Source: Flavobacteriales bacterium (GTDB taxonomy: Bacteria; Bacteroidota; Bacteroidia; Flavobacteriales_D; Parvicellaceae). From it: 12,848 bases of DNA. Below, piece after piece: positions 1 to 7,423 of the stretch (its first letter is position 1; each line of letters starts with the position of its first letter). The stretch is from positions 1 to 12,848 of the forward strand of contig JALWSJ010000352.1 of NCBI GenBank assembly GCA_026993705.1. The letters are read 5' to 3'. The position numbers and the translations under genes were made by a program. The notes beneath the pieces were generated by a model. It saw only the letters and a program-made list of their open reading frames with translations. It was not told the origin of the DNA and did not search any database.

Positions 1-1119
1 GTTTAAGTTCGTTTGCTCACTTTTTATCGTAGCATCTAGTTGGGTAACTTTAGTTAGTTCAGGTTTCCATTTTTTTTCTAAACTTTCCGCTTTATCTAAT
101 TGAACTTTGGCTTGTGTTAAGACTTCTTTCTTCTCTTTTTCCTGCTCTTTAATTTGTTTAACTTCCTCTTGTTTTTCTTGAATAAAAAAACGTCCATCTT
201 TGACCTCTTTCCTTGAACTATTAACATCTTTAATATTATCATAATACAAAGACAAGACTTTTTCATGAAGTCTTAATCGCTCTAAGTTTTCTTTTTTAGC
301 TTCTTTTAATTCTTTTAACCGAAGCATTTCTTTATTGTAGTCTAGCTCTTTTTCTCTGGCTTCTTTTTTCTTTTTGAATAAATCTAACAGCTCTTCAAGT
401 TTCTTTTCTTTTTGTATTAACTCCGATAATTCTTTTTCTATGTATTTTTTGCGAACTTTGATTTTTTCCAAATCTTCATTGGTCAATAAATCTCTGCTCA
501 ATTCATTTTTTATCTTTTCCAACTCAATATTAGCTTCCCTTCGTTTATCGGATGTTTTATAACCAATTTTATTATAAATTTCTTCTCCGATAATTTGCTG
601 TAACAAATGTCCTTTATCTTTATCATCCGCTAAAAGAAACGAAGCAAAATCACCTTGTGCCAATAGGATGGAACGTAAAAATTGATTATAATTCAGCTTA
701 GTTATTTTTTGAACTTTCGGGGGTAAATCACGCTTTGATTCCGATATTATCTTTCCTTTTGTAAGGTTTTTCAAATAAACTTTTTCTTGTTTATTTATAT
801 CTTTTCCTGTTTTACTTTTGGTTCTTATAGACCAAAATGCTTCATACTCTTCTCCCTCATTCTCAAAAGTTATCCGCGAAAAAGCATCTCCGTAACCATG
901 CGACAAAACATCTGATAAAGAACTTTTATTGAATCTTGCTACTTTGTGATACATAGCAATGGTAATGGCATCCAGCACCGTTGTTTTTCCTGCTCCGGTG
1001 GCTCCGGTAATGGTAAACAAGCCTACATCACGGAATTTATCGTCCGTAAAATCGATAGCGTATTCTTTATCTCCTCCTAATGAGTTTATATTTTTAAGTT
1101 CTATTTTTAGTATTTTCAT
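1..1119 (-). CDS. sbcC: Exonuclease subunit SbcC, N-terminal part (runs off left edge)
   Basis: ATPase subunit of the SbcCD (Mre11-Rad50-like) complex, which opens and degrades DNA hairpins and blocked ends. The frame is open from the ATG at 1119 to base 1, giving 373 residues; full-length family members have about 1000 or more, so the zinc-hook centre and Walker B half lie outside the window. Visible: the N-terminal strand MKILKIELKNINSLGG, Walker A GATGAGKT at about residues 39-46, and the Q-loop region LLAQGDFASFL around residue 155, very typical of SbcC. From about residue 190 onward it is Lys/Glu-rich heptad-like sequence, the start of the long coiled coil. It lies downstream of sbcD on the same strand. 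The two genes are separated by 153 bp, mostly filled by a structured repeat. No Shine-Dalgarno is visible, as usual in Bacteroidota. Confidence 0.95.
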   Translation of the reverse strand, partial: MKILKIELKNINSLGGDKEYAIDFTDDKFRDVGLFTITGATGAGKTTVLDAITIAMYHKVARFNKSSLSDVLSHGYGDAFSRITFENEGEEYEAFWSIRTKSKTGKDINKQEKVYLKNLTKGKIISESKRDLPPKVQKITKLNYNQFLRSILLAQGDFASFLLADDKDKGHLLQQIIGEEIYNKIGYKTSDKRREANIELEKIKNELSRDLLTNEDLEKIKVRKKYIEKELSELIQKEKKLEELLDLFKKKKEAREKELDYNKEMLRLKELKEAKKENLERLRLHEKVLSLYYDNIKDVNSSRKEVKDGRFFIQEKQEEVKQIKEQEKEKKEVLTQAKVQLDKAESLEKKWKPELTKVTQLDATIKSEQTNLN

Positions 1120-1133
1120 ACGTTTATTGTTTT

Positions 1134-1273
1134 GCGTTAGGGATAGAAGTGGCATCCTTTTGGGTTGTTGCATATATGCAACCCAAAAGATATAACGGAT
1201 AGCCCGACCCTCATCTGCAAAACAAACGTTTCGCGAGAGCGACATGTTTGTTTTGCAGATGAGGGGAACGCCC
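1134..1273 (+). repeat. Structured intergenic repeat, copy A (full length)
   Basis: Reads GCGTTAGGGATAGAAGTGGC, hairpin 1, then a core ending GATAGCCCGACCC, hairpin 2, and ends GGGGAACGCCC. Hairpin 1 is an 11-bp stem (1157-1167 with 1179-1189) around TTGCATATATG. Hairpin 2 is a perfect 20-bp stem (1208-1227 with 1246-1265) around an 18-nt loop, GTTTCGCGAGAGCGACAT, which can fold further as TCGC-GAGA-GCGA. The short ends GCGTT and AACGC are also complementary. Two related copies lie at 4077-4215 and 7415-7489. This copy fills the gap between sbcD and sbcC, and its last base is the first base of the sbcD stop triplet as read on the plus strand. Whether it acts as DNA or RNA is not shown by the sequence. 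Confidence 0.9.
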
Positions 1274-2487
1274 TAATCATTTTCCTGTGCCATAGAATAA
1301 ATCTCCATAAAAGCGTCTAACAATTCTGGTTCTTGCTCCAAATCCACGTTTTCATCTTTGCACTTTTGTTTGAAAATTTCTACGGGATCTAAGCGTTTTA
1401 AATCTTTCATTCCTTCTCTGGCTTCTTCCAATCCTTTTATTTTTCGCTTGTTCTTTAACGATATCTTTAGGATTTCCAAGGGTAAATCTTTGGCAACTTC
1501 GCTTATTTCGGCAATGTTTATTTTTTCATTTTCTATATTATCTACTACAACCTCTACAAATGGGGTTAGGTGATAATTGCCTGACGGGACTTCGTTCAAC
1601 GCAGTTATACACTCCGAAATTGTTCCTTGTATTTTGCGTATCACTCTAAATTCGGGAACTGTCTTTTCGTGTATTTCTTTTATTTGATTTTTTTCAACCT
1701 CTAAAATCACCACTTTTTTATTTGCTCCCACTTCGCTAAAGCTAAGCACAATAGGCGACCCTGAATAGCGAATATGCTCTTTCCCTCCGACGGTTTGAGC
1801 TCGATGCAAATGTCCTAAAGCAACATAATCGAAAGTTTTTGGGAAATCGTCTGCTCCGATATTTCCTAAATTACCGACGTAGATACTTTTTTCGCTGTCG
1901 GAAATACTTCCTCCGATGGCAAACAGATGTCCCATTGCCAAAACAGGAATGTTGTTTGTGTTTTTTTTCTCGCAAATTTCAGCTAATTCCGTATAATGAT
2001 TGACCAAAGCCTTTTTGTACTTTTCTTCTATTTCATCAAAATTTTCTCCCGCTACTGCTCTTCGTATATCTTGATCTCGCAAGTAAGGCACAGCCCCGAT
2101 AATCACTTGTTGTTCTCCGATTGAAAGTTCAATAACCTCATCTTCTATACTATCGGTTGCCTTTCCCACGACATAGGTATTTAGCTGTTTTAACACCTCT
2201 TTGGGAGCGTTTAATAAATTGGGAGAATCGTGGTTTCCGCCGGTTACAATTACGTGTTTGCAGACCGTTTCCGAACTGATTTCAGCCAAAAATTCATAGT
2301 ACATTGATAAGGATTTTGGCGAAGGTGTGGCCGTGTCGAATATATCACCAGAAATGAGTAATACATCTATTTTTTTCGTATCGATTGTTTTTTTCAGCCA
2401 CGCTAAAAATAATTGTTGTTCGTCGTGTTGCGACTGTTCGTATAGTCGATGACCGATATGCCAATCCGAAGTATGGAGTATTTTCAT
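1273..2487 (-). CDS. sbcD: Exonuclease subunit SbcD
   Basis: Nuclease subunit of SbcCD, a metallophosphoesterase related to Mre11 that cuts DNA hairpins and ends with SbcC. The 404-residue length matches the family. Metal-ligand motifs are intact: SDWH with D8 and H10, GDIFD with D48, GGNHDS with N85 and H86, GHLF with H187, and GHLHRA with H226 and H228. The SbcD-type VPYLRD motif is at about 133-138. The C-terminal 120 residues form the capping and SbcC-binding region. The ATG at 2485-2487 begins directly with the conserved strand MKILHTSDWH, so this start is secure. It is first of an sbcD-sbcC pair and divergent from the HhH gene at 2587. The stop TAG runs straight into the terminal GGGCGTT of repeat copy A. 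Confidence 0.97.
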   Translation of the reverse strand: MKILHTSDWHIGHRLYEQSQHDEQQLFLAWLKKTIDTKKIDVLLISGDIFDTATPSPKSLSMYYEFLAEISSETVCKHVIVTGGNHDSPNLLNAPKEVLKQLNTYVVGKATDSIEDEVIELSIGEQQVIIGAVPYLRDQDIRRAVAGENFDEIEEKYKKALVNHYTELAEICEKKNTNNIPVLAMGHLFAIGGSISDSEKSIYVGNLGNIGADDFPKTFDYVALGHLHRAQTVGGKEHIRYSGSPIVLSFSEVGANKKVVILEVEKNQIKEIHEKTVPEFRVIRKIQGTISECITALNEVPSGNYHLTPFVEVVVDNIENEKINIAEISEVAKDLPLEILKISLKNKRKIKGLEEAREGMKDLKRLDPVEIFKQKCKDENVDLEQEPELLDAFMEIYSMAQEND

Positions 2488-2562
2488 TATTTATGCTTAC
2501 TTTTATTTCCTACTAAAATAACTAATATTTTCGTTTAAAAGTTAAGTTTACCCGTAATTTAT

Positions 2563-2570
2563 TAACTTTG
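2563..2570 (+). promoter_or_regulatory. Bacteroidota-type -7 box for the HhH gene
   Basis: TAACTTTG matches the Bacteroidota TAnnTTTG consensus exactly. Transcription would begin around 2577, just before the ATG at 2587. The TTG start at 2572 would then fall outside or at the very edge of the transcript. No good -33 TTG is seen at the usual distance. Confidence 0.55.
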
Positions 2571-2586
2571 ATTGAAAGACAGAAAT

Positions 2587-3702
2587 ATGCTACCCAAATT
2601 TCTAAAATCTTTATTCGCCTTAACCTTTTACGAACGTAAGGGCATCTTATTTTTATGGGGCTTACTTATATTGCTAATCGGTTATTATTGGGTAGATGAT
2701 TATTTGATTCCGAAAAATAATGATGCTTCGATTGAACTTACCGAACTTGAAAGTATTGATTACCTCCAAAAAGAAATACGGCAGACTAAAGAAAAACTGA
2801 CTCAAGCAAAAACAATCTTATTTCAATTCAATCCGAATCAATTGGACGAAAAAGGTTGGGAAAAATTGGGGTTTACTCGAAAACAAGTACGTTCGATACT
2901 TAAATACATCGATGCCGGCGGTCATTTTTACAAACCGGAGGATCTGCTAAAGCTCTACGTTATTGACCAACAAAAATACGAACAGCTACAACCATTCATT
3001 ATCCTTCCCGAAAGAAAACAATCCAAAAAACATAAGAAAAATTGCTATCGAATAGTCCTCATCCAATCATCTGCTCCTGTTTATGATGCTTTTGATATGA
3101 TAAAGGCAGTTTATTACAAAAAACGTGAGAATAATTATCTGTATTATTCCCGTTCATTTACATCTTCCGGTCAAGCTGAAACAGAATTGGAAAGGGTAAA
3201 ATCTTTAGGCTTTGAAAGTGCTTTTATCGAAAAACTCCCTTGTGATGAGCATTTCTATAAAATAACTCCTAAGAAAAAGACAAAAACCTTCCGACCTAAA
3301 CTCCGTCCCGTTGTGGAGTTAAACTCTGCCGACACCTCTTTGTTGAAAACGCTTACGGGTATCGGAAGTTACTACGCGAAAAAAATTGTGGATTACAGAA
3401 TGCGATTGGGCGGGTTCTATTCCTTTGAACAATTGACCGAAATTTATAAATTAGAACACGATGTTATCGATGCTAATCGCTCGGTACTTAGCGTAGATAC
3501 TACGCTTATCCAAAAAATAAACATTAATACAGCGGATAAAGAACAATTAAAAAAACACCCTTATATCAAATGGCAGGTTGCCAATTCCATTGTTTTATAT
3601 CGTGCCAACCACGGTAAATACAAGCAACTAAAGGACATTACCCAATCTGTTTTGGTAAGCGATAGTTTATACAAGCGATTACGCCCATACCTAAAAAAAT
3701 AG
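2587..3702 (+). CDS. Membrane-anchored helix-hairpin-helix protein with SPOR-like segment
   Basis: I place the start at ATG 2587 (371 residues), not the in-frame TTG at 2572, because a -7 box ends at 2570. One N-terminal membrane segment lies at about residues 19-36 (ILFLWGLLILLIGYYW). Next come an HhH-like unit at about 83-138, a stretch at about 153-220 resembling a SPOR domain (second half YYSRSFTSSGQAETELERVK and then LGFESAFIEKL), a clear ComEA-type HhH at about 244-295 (ELNSADTSLLKTLTGIGSYY), and a more degenerate HhH at about 311-366 (ININTADKEQL, with HPYIKW in place of the usual LPGIG). HhH units bind DNA non-specifically and occur in the competence protein ComEA; SPOR domains bind denuded peptidoglycan. 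A role in DNA handling at the envelope is inference. It is divergent from sbcD and shares a terminator with the cold-shock gene. Confidence 0.85.
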   Translation: MLPKFLKSLFALTFYERKGILFLWGLLILLIGYYWVDDYLIPKNNDASIELTELESIDYLQKEIRQTKEKLTQAKTILFQFNPNQLDEKGWEKLGFTRKQVRSILKYIDAGGHFYKPEDLLKLYVIDQQKYEQLQPFIILPERKQSKKHKKNCYRIVLIQSSAPVYDAFDMIKAVYYKKRENNYLYYSRSFTSSGQAETELERVKSLGFESAFIEKLPCDEHFYKITPKKKTKTFRPKLRPVVELNSADTSLLKTLTGIGSYYAKKIVDYRMRLGGFYSFEQLTEIYKLEHDVIDANRSVLSVDTTLIQKININTADKEQLKKHPYIKWQVANSIVLYRANHGKYKQLKDITQSVLVSDSLYKRLRPYLKK

Positions 3703-3709
3703 ACACAAA

Positions 3710-3739
3710 AAAACCTGCTCAAATCAATGAACAGGTTTT
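3710..3739. terminator. Bidirectional rho-independent terminator
   Basis: AAAACCTG (3710-3717) pairs with CAGGTTTT (3732-3739), with a possible TC/GA extension inside, and lies 7 bases after the HhH stop codon. On the minus strand the stem is followed by a longer T run, so it should serve the cold-shock gene best. It lies between two convergent genes and probably ends both. Confidence 0.8.
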
Positions 3740-3762
3740 CCAAAAAATATTAAAATTGACAA

Positions 3763-3954
3763 TTAAACTACTTTAACGTCAATTGCATTTAATCCTTTTT
3801 TTCCTTCTTTTAAGTCAAATTCAACTTCGTCTCCTTCTTTAATTTCGTCAATTAATCCTGAAACGTGAACAAAATGTTCTTTGTTTGAATCGTTCTCTAC
3901 AATAAAACCAAATCCTTTGGTTTCATTAAAAAATTTTACTGTTCCTTTAATCAT
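3763..3954 (-). CDS. Cold-shock domain protein, CspA family
   Basis: Small single-stranded nucleic-acid-binding protein with one OB-fold cold-shock domain, generally an RNA chaperone. Starting at the ATG at 3952-3954 gives 63 residues beginning MIKGTVKFFNETKGFGFI, the normal length and N terminus of the family. RNP1 is KGFGFI (13-18) and RNP2 is HFVHVS (27-32). A longer reading from 3981 would add MAYNLLNNN, but that start lies inside the predicted -7 box (3981-3988) and is rejected. The gene has its own promoter and shares a terminator with the convergent HhH gene, so it is probably monocistronic. Which csp paralogue it is cannot be told from this window. Confidence 0.96.
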   Translation of the reverse strand: MIKGTVKFFNETKGFGFIVENDSNKEHFVHVSGLIDEIKEGDEVEFDLKEGKKGLNAIDVKVV

Positions 3955-3980
3955 GTTGTTATTTAATAAATTATATGCCA

Positions 3981-3988
3981 CAAATCTA
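3981..3988 (-). promoter_or_regulatory. -7 box for the cold-shock gene
   Basis: On the minus strand this reads TAGATTTG, an exact TAnnTTTG match. It would give a 5' leader of roughly 20 nt before the ATG at 3954, and it settles the start choice. Bases 3989-4076 upstream are AT-rich with nothing else recognisable. Confidence 0.6.
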
Positions 3989-4076
3989 CGCTATTTATTT
4001 GGATAACCTACTATTTATTTTTTTTATTTTCAATTATTTACGCTTTTCTTCTCTTTTCCTTTGTATTTGTGTATTT

Positions 4077-4215
4077 GGGCGTTCCCCATTTTCATGAAAA
4101 CAACATACCGCTCTCGCTAAACGTTGTTTTTAGGAAAATGGGTCGGGCTATCCGCTATATCTTTTGCCCTCCAAAAGGAGGGAGGGCAAAAGGATGCCGC
4201 TTCTATCCCTAACGC
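4077..4215 (-). repeat. Structured intergenic repeat, copy B (full length)
   Basis: Same element as copy A but inverted: on the minus strand it runs from GCGTTAGGGATAGAAGCGGC (end at 4215) to GGGGAACGCCC (4077). Hairpin 1 is a 12-bp stem CTTTTGCCCTCC/GGAGGGCAAAAG (4161-4172 with 4181-4192). Hairpin 2 pairs 4085-4093 with 4134-4142 and 4097-4104 with 4123-4130 around a small internal loop. Its arms do not resemble those of copy A, yet its 18-nt apical loop GTTTAGCGAGAGCGGTAT matches copy A at 15 of 18 positions. It begins 16 bp after the surE stop and lies about 90 bp upstream of the cold-shock promoter. Confidence 0.9.
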
Positions 4216-4231
4216 GACAAACTACAAAACA

Positions 4232-5017
4232 TCAAAATTCTACACCAAATTGATTGTGAGTTTCTTCTAAAACTTTGTAAGCCGTTAAATCATATCGAGT
4301 AGGAACAATAGACACATAACCATTTTCTAACGCCCACATATCGGTATCGGTTCCTTTATCATAATTGTGAAATTCTCCGGCAAGCCAATAGTATTTTTTC
4401 TTCAACGGGTCTTCGCGTTCGTCAAAAGTATCGTCCCAAAAAGCTCGGGCTTGTTTACTGACTTTTATACCTTTTATTTCACTCAATGGCAATTTAGGGA
4501 CATTTACATTTAAGCATATACCTTCTTGCATAGGTTGCTCCAATGCTTTTTTTACTATTTTTTTAACAAAATGTTTAGCTGCTGTAAAATCAGCCTCTAC
4601 ACTATAATCCAACAACGAAAAACCGATACTCGGCACACCGCACAAAGCCCCTTCGATAGCTGCCGACATCGTACCGGAATACAAAACATTGGTAGAAACA
4701 TTAGATCCGTGATTGATTCCCGAAAGAATTAAATCAGGCTTTCTATCTCCTAATTTGTAAATACCTATTTTTACACAATCCACCGGTGTTCCCGAACAAT
4801 TAAAAGCCTTATGCTCTCCGAAATAATGGATGCACTGAATACGCAAAGGATTGTTTATCGTTATGGCATGCCCCATTCCAGATTGAGGGCTATCGGGTGC
4901 TACTATCATCAGTTCGCCAAATTCAGCAACTGCATCTACCAAAGATTGTATCCCTTTTGCCGTAAAACCATCATCGTTGGTGATTAATATTAAGGGCTTT
5001 TTTTGCGTTGATTTCAT
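4232..5017 (-). CDS. surE: 5'/3'-nucleotidase SurE
   Basis: Metal-dependent phosphatase acting on nucleoside 5'- and 3'-monophosphates, cytosolic. The 261 residues match the family. The metal-site motif TNDDGF gives D15 and D16, S46 lies in DSPQSGMGH, and N102 lies in LSGINHGSN, the ligand set known from SurE structures. Other signatures are NCSGTPVDCVK (73-83) and YSGTMSAAIEG (113-123). The ATG at 5015-5017 overlaps the stop of the upstream gene by one base (TAATG), suggesting translational coupling. It is last in a three-gene operon with a saccharopine dehydrogenase and a small membrane protein. Repeat copy B follows 16 bp after its stop. Confidence 0.97.
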   Translation of the reverse strand: MKSTQKKPLILITNDDGFTAKGIQSLVDAVAEFGELMIVAPDSPQSGMGHAITINNPLRIQCIHYFGEHKAFNCSGTPVDCVKIGIYKLGDRKPDLILSGINHGSNVSTNVLYSGTMSAAIEGALCGVPSIGFSLLDYSVEADFTAAKHFVKKIVKKALEQPMQEGICLNVNVPKLPLSEIKGIKVSKQARAFWDDTFDEREDPLKKKYYWLAGEFHNYDKGTDTDMWALENGYVSIVPTRYDLTAYKVLEETHNQFGVEF

Positions 5018-5583
5018 TACTTCCTTTTATATTTTTTCAAAGTACTTTTTATAACTTTTGCCAATTTCTCCGAATCTTCGGCTTCTAATTGGTGTCCAAA
5101 ATAGACAAAATCATCTTTATCTGAAAAACGAACCGCACCCTCCCCCATCACCCAAAACGAATCATTCATTACTTTAGCAAATGATTTGGGGTTTTGTTTT
5201 AGACTTTCTACTTTATTTACATCTATTTGTTGAGTAAGATACGATTTTGCCTTGCCGTATCCCAAAAATGATTTTTTAATCGTGAATTTATCTTCGTCAA
5301 TTTTTATGTATTCTATACCGTATTTTCGCCATAAGAATACGCGTACTATTCGATATTCAAAGTACATCCAAAACACAGACAAGACAAAAAGTACCAACTT
5401 CTCTTCTTTTCCCAAATCTCCCAACAAGAGGAAATACAGAAAAACAGCACCGCAAAATGTCCACGCTATAATCCACGTCAAAAGCAAGGTTTCTTTCCAA
5501 CGTTCTACTTTGGTAGAAATAACGAAAGTCGTGTATTTCTCCGGATGGTGTTTGTATGAGATTCTATCGCCTATTGTTTTCAT
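5017..5583 (-). CDS. Small membrane protein with PH-like C-terminal region, function unknown
   Basis: 188 residues. Two hydrophobic segments, at about 32-54 (ETLLLTWIIAWTFCGAVFLY and on) and about 62-82, form a membrane hairpin with a short polar loop. They are followed by a soluble domain of about 105 residues rich in alternating beta-like strands (IEYIKIDEDKFTIKKSFLGY, then AVRFSDKDDFVYFGHQ) and a C-terminal helix ending in basic residues. This layout resembles bacterial PH-domain membrane proteins, but I cannot name a family with certainty. The start is 4 bp after the stop of the saccharopine dehydrogenase gene, and its stop overlaps the surE start, so it is surely cotranscribed with both. 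No function follows from this. Confidence 0.85.
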   Translation of the reverse strand: MKTIGDRISYKHHPEKYTTFVISTKVERWKETLLLTWIIAWTFCGAVFLYFLLLGDLGKEEKLVLFVLSVFWMYFEYRIVRVFLWRKYGIEYIKIDEDKFTIKKSFLGYGKAKSYLTQQIDVNKVESLKQNPKSFAKVMNDSFWVMGEGAVRFSDKDDFVYFGHQLEAEDSEKLAKVIKSTLKKYKRK

Positions 5584-5587
5584 GGCT

Positions 5588-6937
5588 TTAATATAAAACC
5601 GGCTCAGTTTCTACTTCGTTGAATTTGATACCGTATGTTTCCAACTCTTTTAATACCGGCTCATAAATCTCTTTATGTATAGGAATTTGAACTCCTTTTA
5701 GTTTTATTGTCCCGTTGAGAATCATTTTAGTGCAAATTCCTACCGGTAAACCTACGGTGTCGCTCATAGCGGTATATGTTTGGTCTTGTCCGATGTACGT
5801 CATGGAAGAGTGTATTTCTTTGTCCTCTCCATTGAGTTTAAAACCGAATTTATGCCACATGACTATCATATCTTTGTCTTCCGGTGCAAGTGTCCATTTT
5901 CCTTCCAATATTTTTTGAAGAATTTGAGCAGGTGTAGCATCTTCTTTCAAATTAAGTGGTGTATTTTCGAAAATACCTAACCACACCAATTTGAACCATA
6001 TTTCGTCATCTTGGTCTATTTTTAGGTAATGTCTTAATTTAAGCTCAACCGAATCATGAGGATTGTATGCTAAAAACGAATTGATAAAATCTCTTTTCGT
6101 CATATCTTTTGAGCCTTCTAAGATATAACTATCATCTGTTGCTCCTAACTGAACAAAGACATTCCACGCTCTGCTAAAACCTACTTTTCGCAACGTTCCT
6201 CTGTAAATCGTTGGAATATCTTCCAATCCGTAAACCGCCCTGTACTTTAAGGAATCTCTATTGGCATACCCCTCAAATCGTCCGTTTCCTTCTACCTCGA
6301 TGATTTCTGTTCTTCTAAACAGTTTATGATAAGGAATATATTTATATTTTCCTTCTTGAATGAATTTAGCCGCTCCACCTTGTCCGGCTAAGACTACATT
6401 TCTGGGATTCCAAGTAAATTTGTAATTCCACGGATTGTTGTCGCTTTCGGGTGCAACTAATCCTCCTGTAAAAGATTCAAAGCAAGTCATTTCTCCTCCA
6501 ATTTCGGCAATTTCATCTAATACTTTTTTGGCTGACAAATGGTCTATTCCCGGGTCAACACCGATTTCATTCATAATAATGATGCCTGCTTGGCGTGCTT
6601 CTTCGTCTAAGGCTTTCATTTCCTTAGAAACATAAGAGGGGGTTATTACATCTTTCTTGTATTTAATACAATCCTTCACGACTTCAATATGGAAACGCGA
6701 AGGTAACATCGATACCACGAAATCGCTGTTTTTTACTTCCTTAGCTCTTTGTTCTGCATCTAAAGCATTGAATGAAAACGCTTCCCCTCTCTCGTAGCCG
6801 GCAACTTTTTCTTTTGCCAATTCTACATCCATATCACCCACCTTTATATACCAATTTTCTTTTTCGGCATTCTCTAATAAATATTTTATCAAAGAAGATG
6901 ATGATCTTCCTGCTCCTATTACCAATATTTTTTTCAT
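5588..6937 (-). CDS. Saccharopine dehydrogenase (L-glutamate-forming type), stand-alone
   Basis: Oxidoreductase of the saccharopine dehydrogenase family, 449 residues. It starts with a Rossmann nucleotide site, ILVIGAGRSSSSL (4-16). The middle and C-terminal part strongly resembles the SDH half of eukaryotic aminoadipate-semialdehyde synthase (LKR-SDH): EIGVDPGIDHL (124-134), FTGGLVAPESDNNPWNYKF (156-174), and GYANRDSLKYRAVYG followed by RGTLR. That enzyme converts saccharopine to glutamate and aminoadipate semialdehyde in lysine breakdown; the yeast homologue Lys9 works in the opposite direction. No lysine-ketoglutarate reductase partner is visible here, so direction and pathway are inference. 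It heads a tight operon with the small membrane protein (4-bp gap) and surE. A less likely alternative is a carboxynorspermidine-dehydrogenase-type paralogue. Confidence 0.88.
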   Translation of the reverse strand: MKKILVIGAGRSSSSLIKYLLENAEKENWYIKVGDMDVELAKEKVAGYERGEAFSFNALDAEQRAKEVKNSDFVVSMLPSRFHIEVVKDCIKYKKDVITPSYVSKEMKALDEEARQAGIIIMNEIGVDPGIDHLSAKKVLDEIAEIGGEMTCFESFTGGLVAPESDNNPWNYKFTWNPRNVVLAGQGGAAKFIQEGKYKYIPYHKLFRRTEIIEVEGNGRFEGYANRDSLKYRAVYGLEDIPTIYRGTLRKVGFSRAWNVFVQLGATDDSYILEGSKDMTKRDFINSFLAYNPHDSVELKLRHYLKIDQDDEIWFKLVWLGIFENTPLNLKEDATPAQILQKILEGKWTLAPEDKDMIVMWHKFGFKLNGEDKEIHSSMTYIGQDQTYTAMSDTVGLPVGICTKMILNGTIKLKGVQIPIHKEIYEPVLKELETYGIKFNEVETEPVLY

Positions 6938-7150
6938 GATTTATCGAAATGATGTATATGTATTACTCTACTTAAAAGGGGATATTCCCACTCGAATAAA
7001 ATTGAAAAAAAATAAAATATTTTTCCTCTTTTATTCTTCTTTAATCTTAAATCCGTAAACGAAATTCTATCTCAAAGCTAGTACTATGAAATGAAAATAT
7101 TCATCGTCTGAGAACTAACAAACTTTATTTTCTTTGTGTTCATTCCACTT
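6938..7150. other. AT-rich upstream region of the saccharopine dehydrogenase operon
   Basis: No gene is seen. A minus-strand TAGCTTTG at 7073-7080 matches the TAnnTTTG -7 box and could drive the operon with a leader of about 130 nt, but no -33 TTG is at the usual distance. An imperfect palindrome, GGGGATATTCCC, at about 6978-6989 lies within that leader; its role is unknown. Confidence 0.4.
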
Positions 7151-7274
7151 GCGTTAGGGATTATTAAGCGACTGTGAAAAACAGTTGAGTTTTGATGCTA
7201 ACGTAAAAATACCAGCTATTTTATAATTATTTGATTATCAGTATTTTATTTTTACGTTAGTTGGAATCCCTAAC
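7151..7274. repeat. Nested inverted-repeat module D
   Basis: Outer 10-bp arms GTTAGGGATT (7153-7162) and AATCCCTAAC (7265-7274) enclose a second perfect 14-bp pair, CTAACGTAAAAATA (7198-7211) with TATTTTTACGTTAG (7247-7260), and a small ACTGT/ACAGT hairpin (7171-7185). The outer tag GCGTTAGGGAT is the same one that begins the structured repeat copies A, B and C. No coding potential is evident. Confidence 0.75.
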
Positions 7275-7423
7275 CTGTGTAAAATGAGCACCATAAAATG
7301 TTTTTATTTCCTTTATCCTTCTTCAAAAAATATTTCCATAGCGGGTGCTAAGCAAAGATTTTTTCATCGTCTAAAGAAACTAAAACTCATTTTCTTACCG
7401 CTCATTTTACACACGTTAGGGAT
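7265..7423. repeat. Inverted-repeat module E, sharing tags with its neighbours
   Basis: Bases 7266-7289 (ATCCCTAAC, one mismatch, TGTGTAAAATGAGC) are complementary to 7400-7423 at 23 of 24 positions. The arms enclose about 110 bp with no convincing gene. The left tag is also the right arm of module D, and the right tag GTTAGGGAT is also the left end of copy C, so the three modules form an overlapping chain. Confidence 0.75.

Noticed and set aside
959..1195. Plus-strand open frame over the sbcC start and repeat copy A
   Set aside because: It is antisense to the conserved Walker A region of sbcC; the frame is a shadow.
1134..1273. Repeat copies as ordinary rho-independent terminators
   Set aside because: The hairpins are not followed by T runs, contain conserved cores that terminators do not need, and occur in either orientation relative to upstream genes.
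2572..2586. TTG start adding five residues to the HhH protein
   Set aside because: It lies two bases after a matching -7 box, so it is unlikely to be in the transcript; the ATG at 2587 fits better.
3955..3981. Upstream ATG adding nine residues to the cold-shock protein
   Set aside because: It lies within the predicted -7 box, and the family starts at M(I/x)KGTVK.
6978..6989. Imperfect palindrome GGGGATATTCCC as an operator
   Set aside because: Short, imperfect, single copy, and not tied to any regulator in the window.
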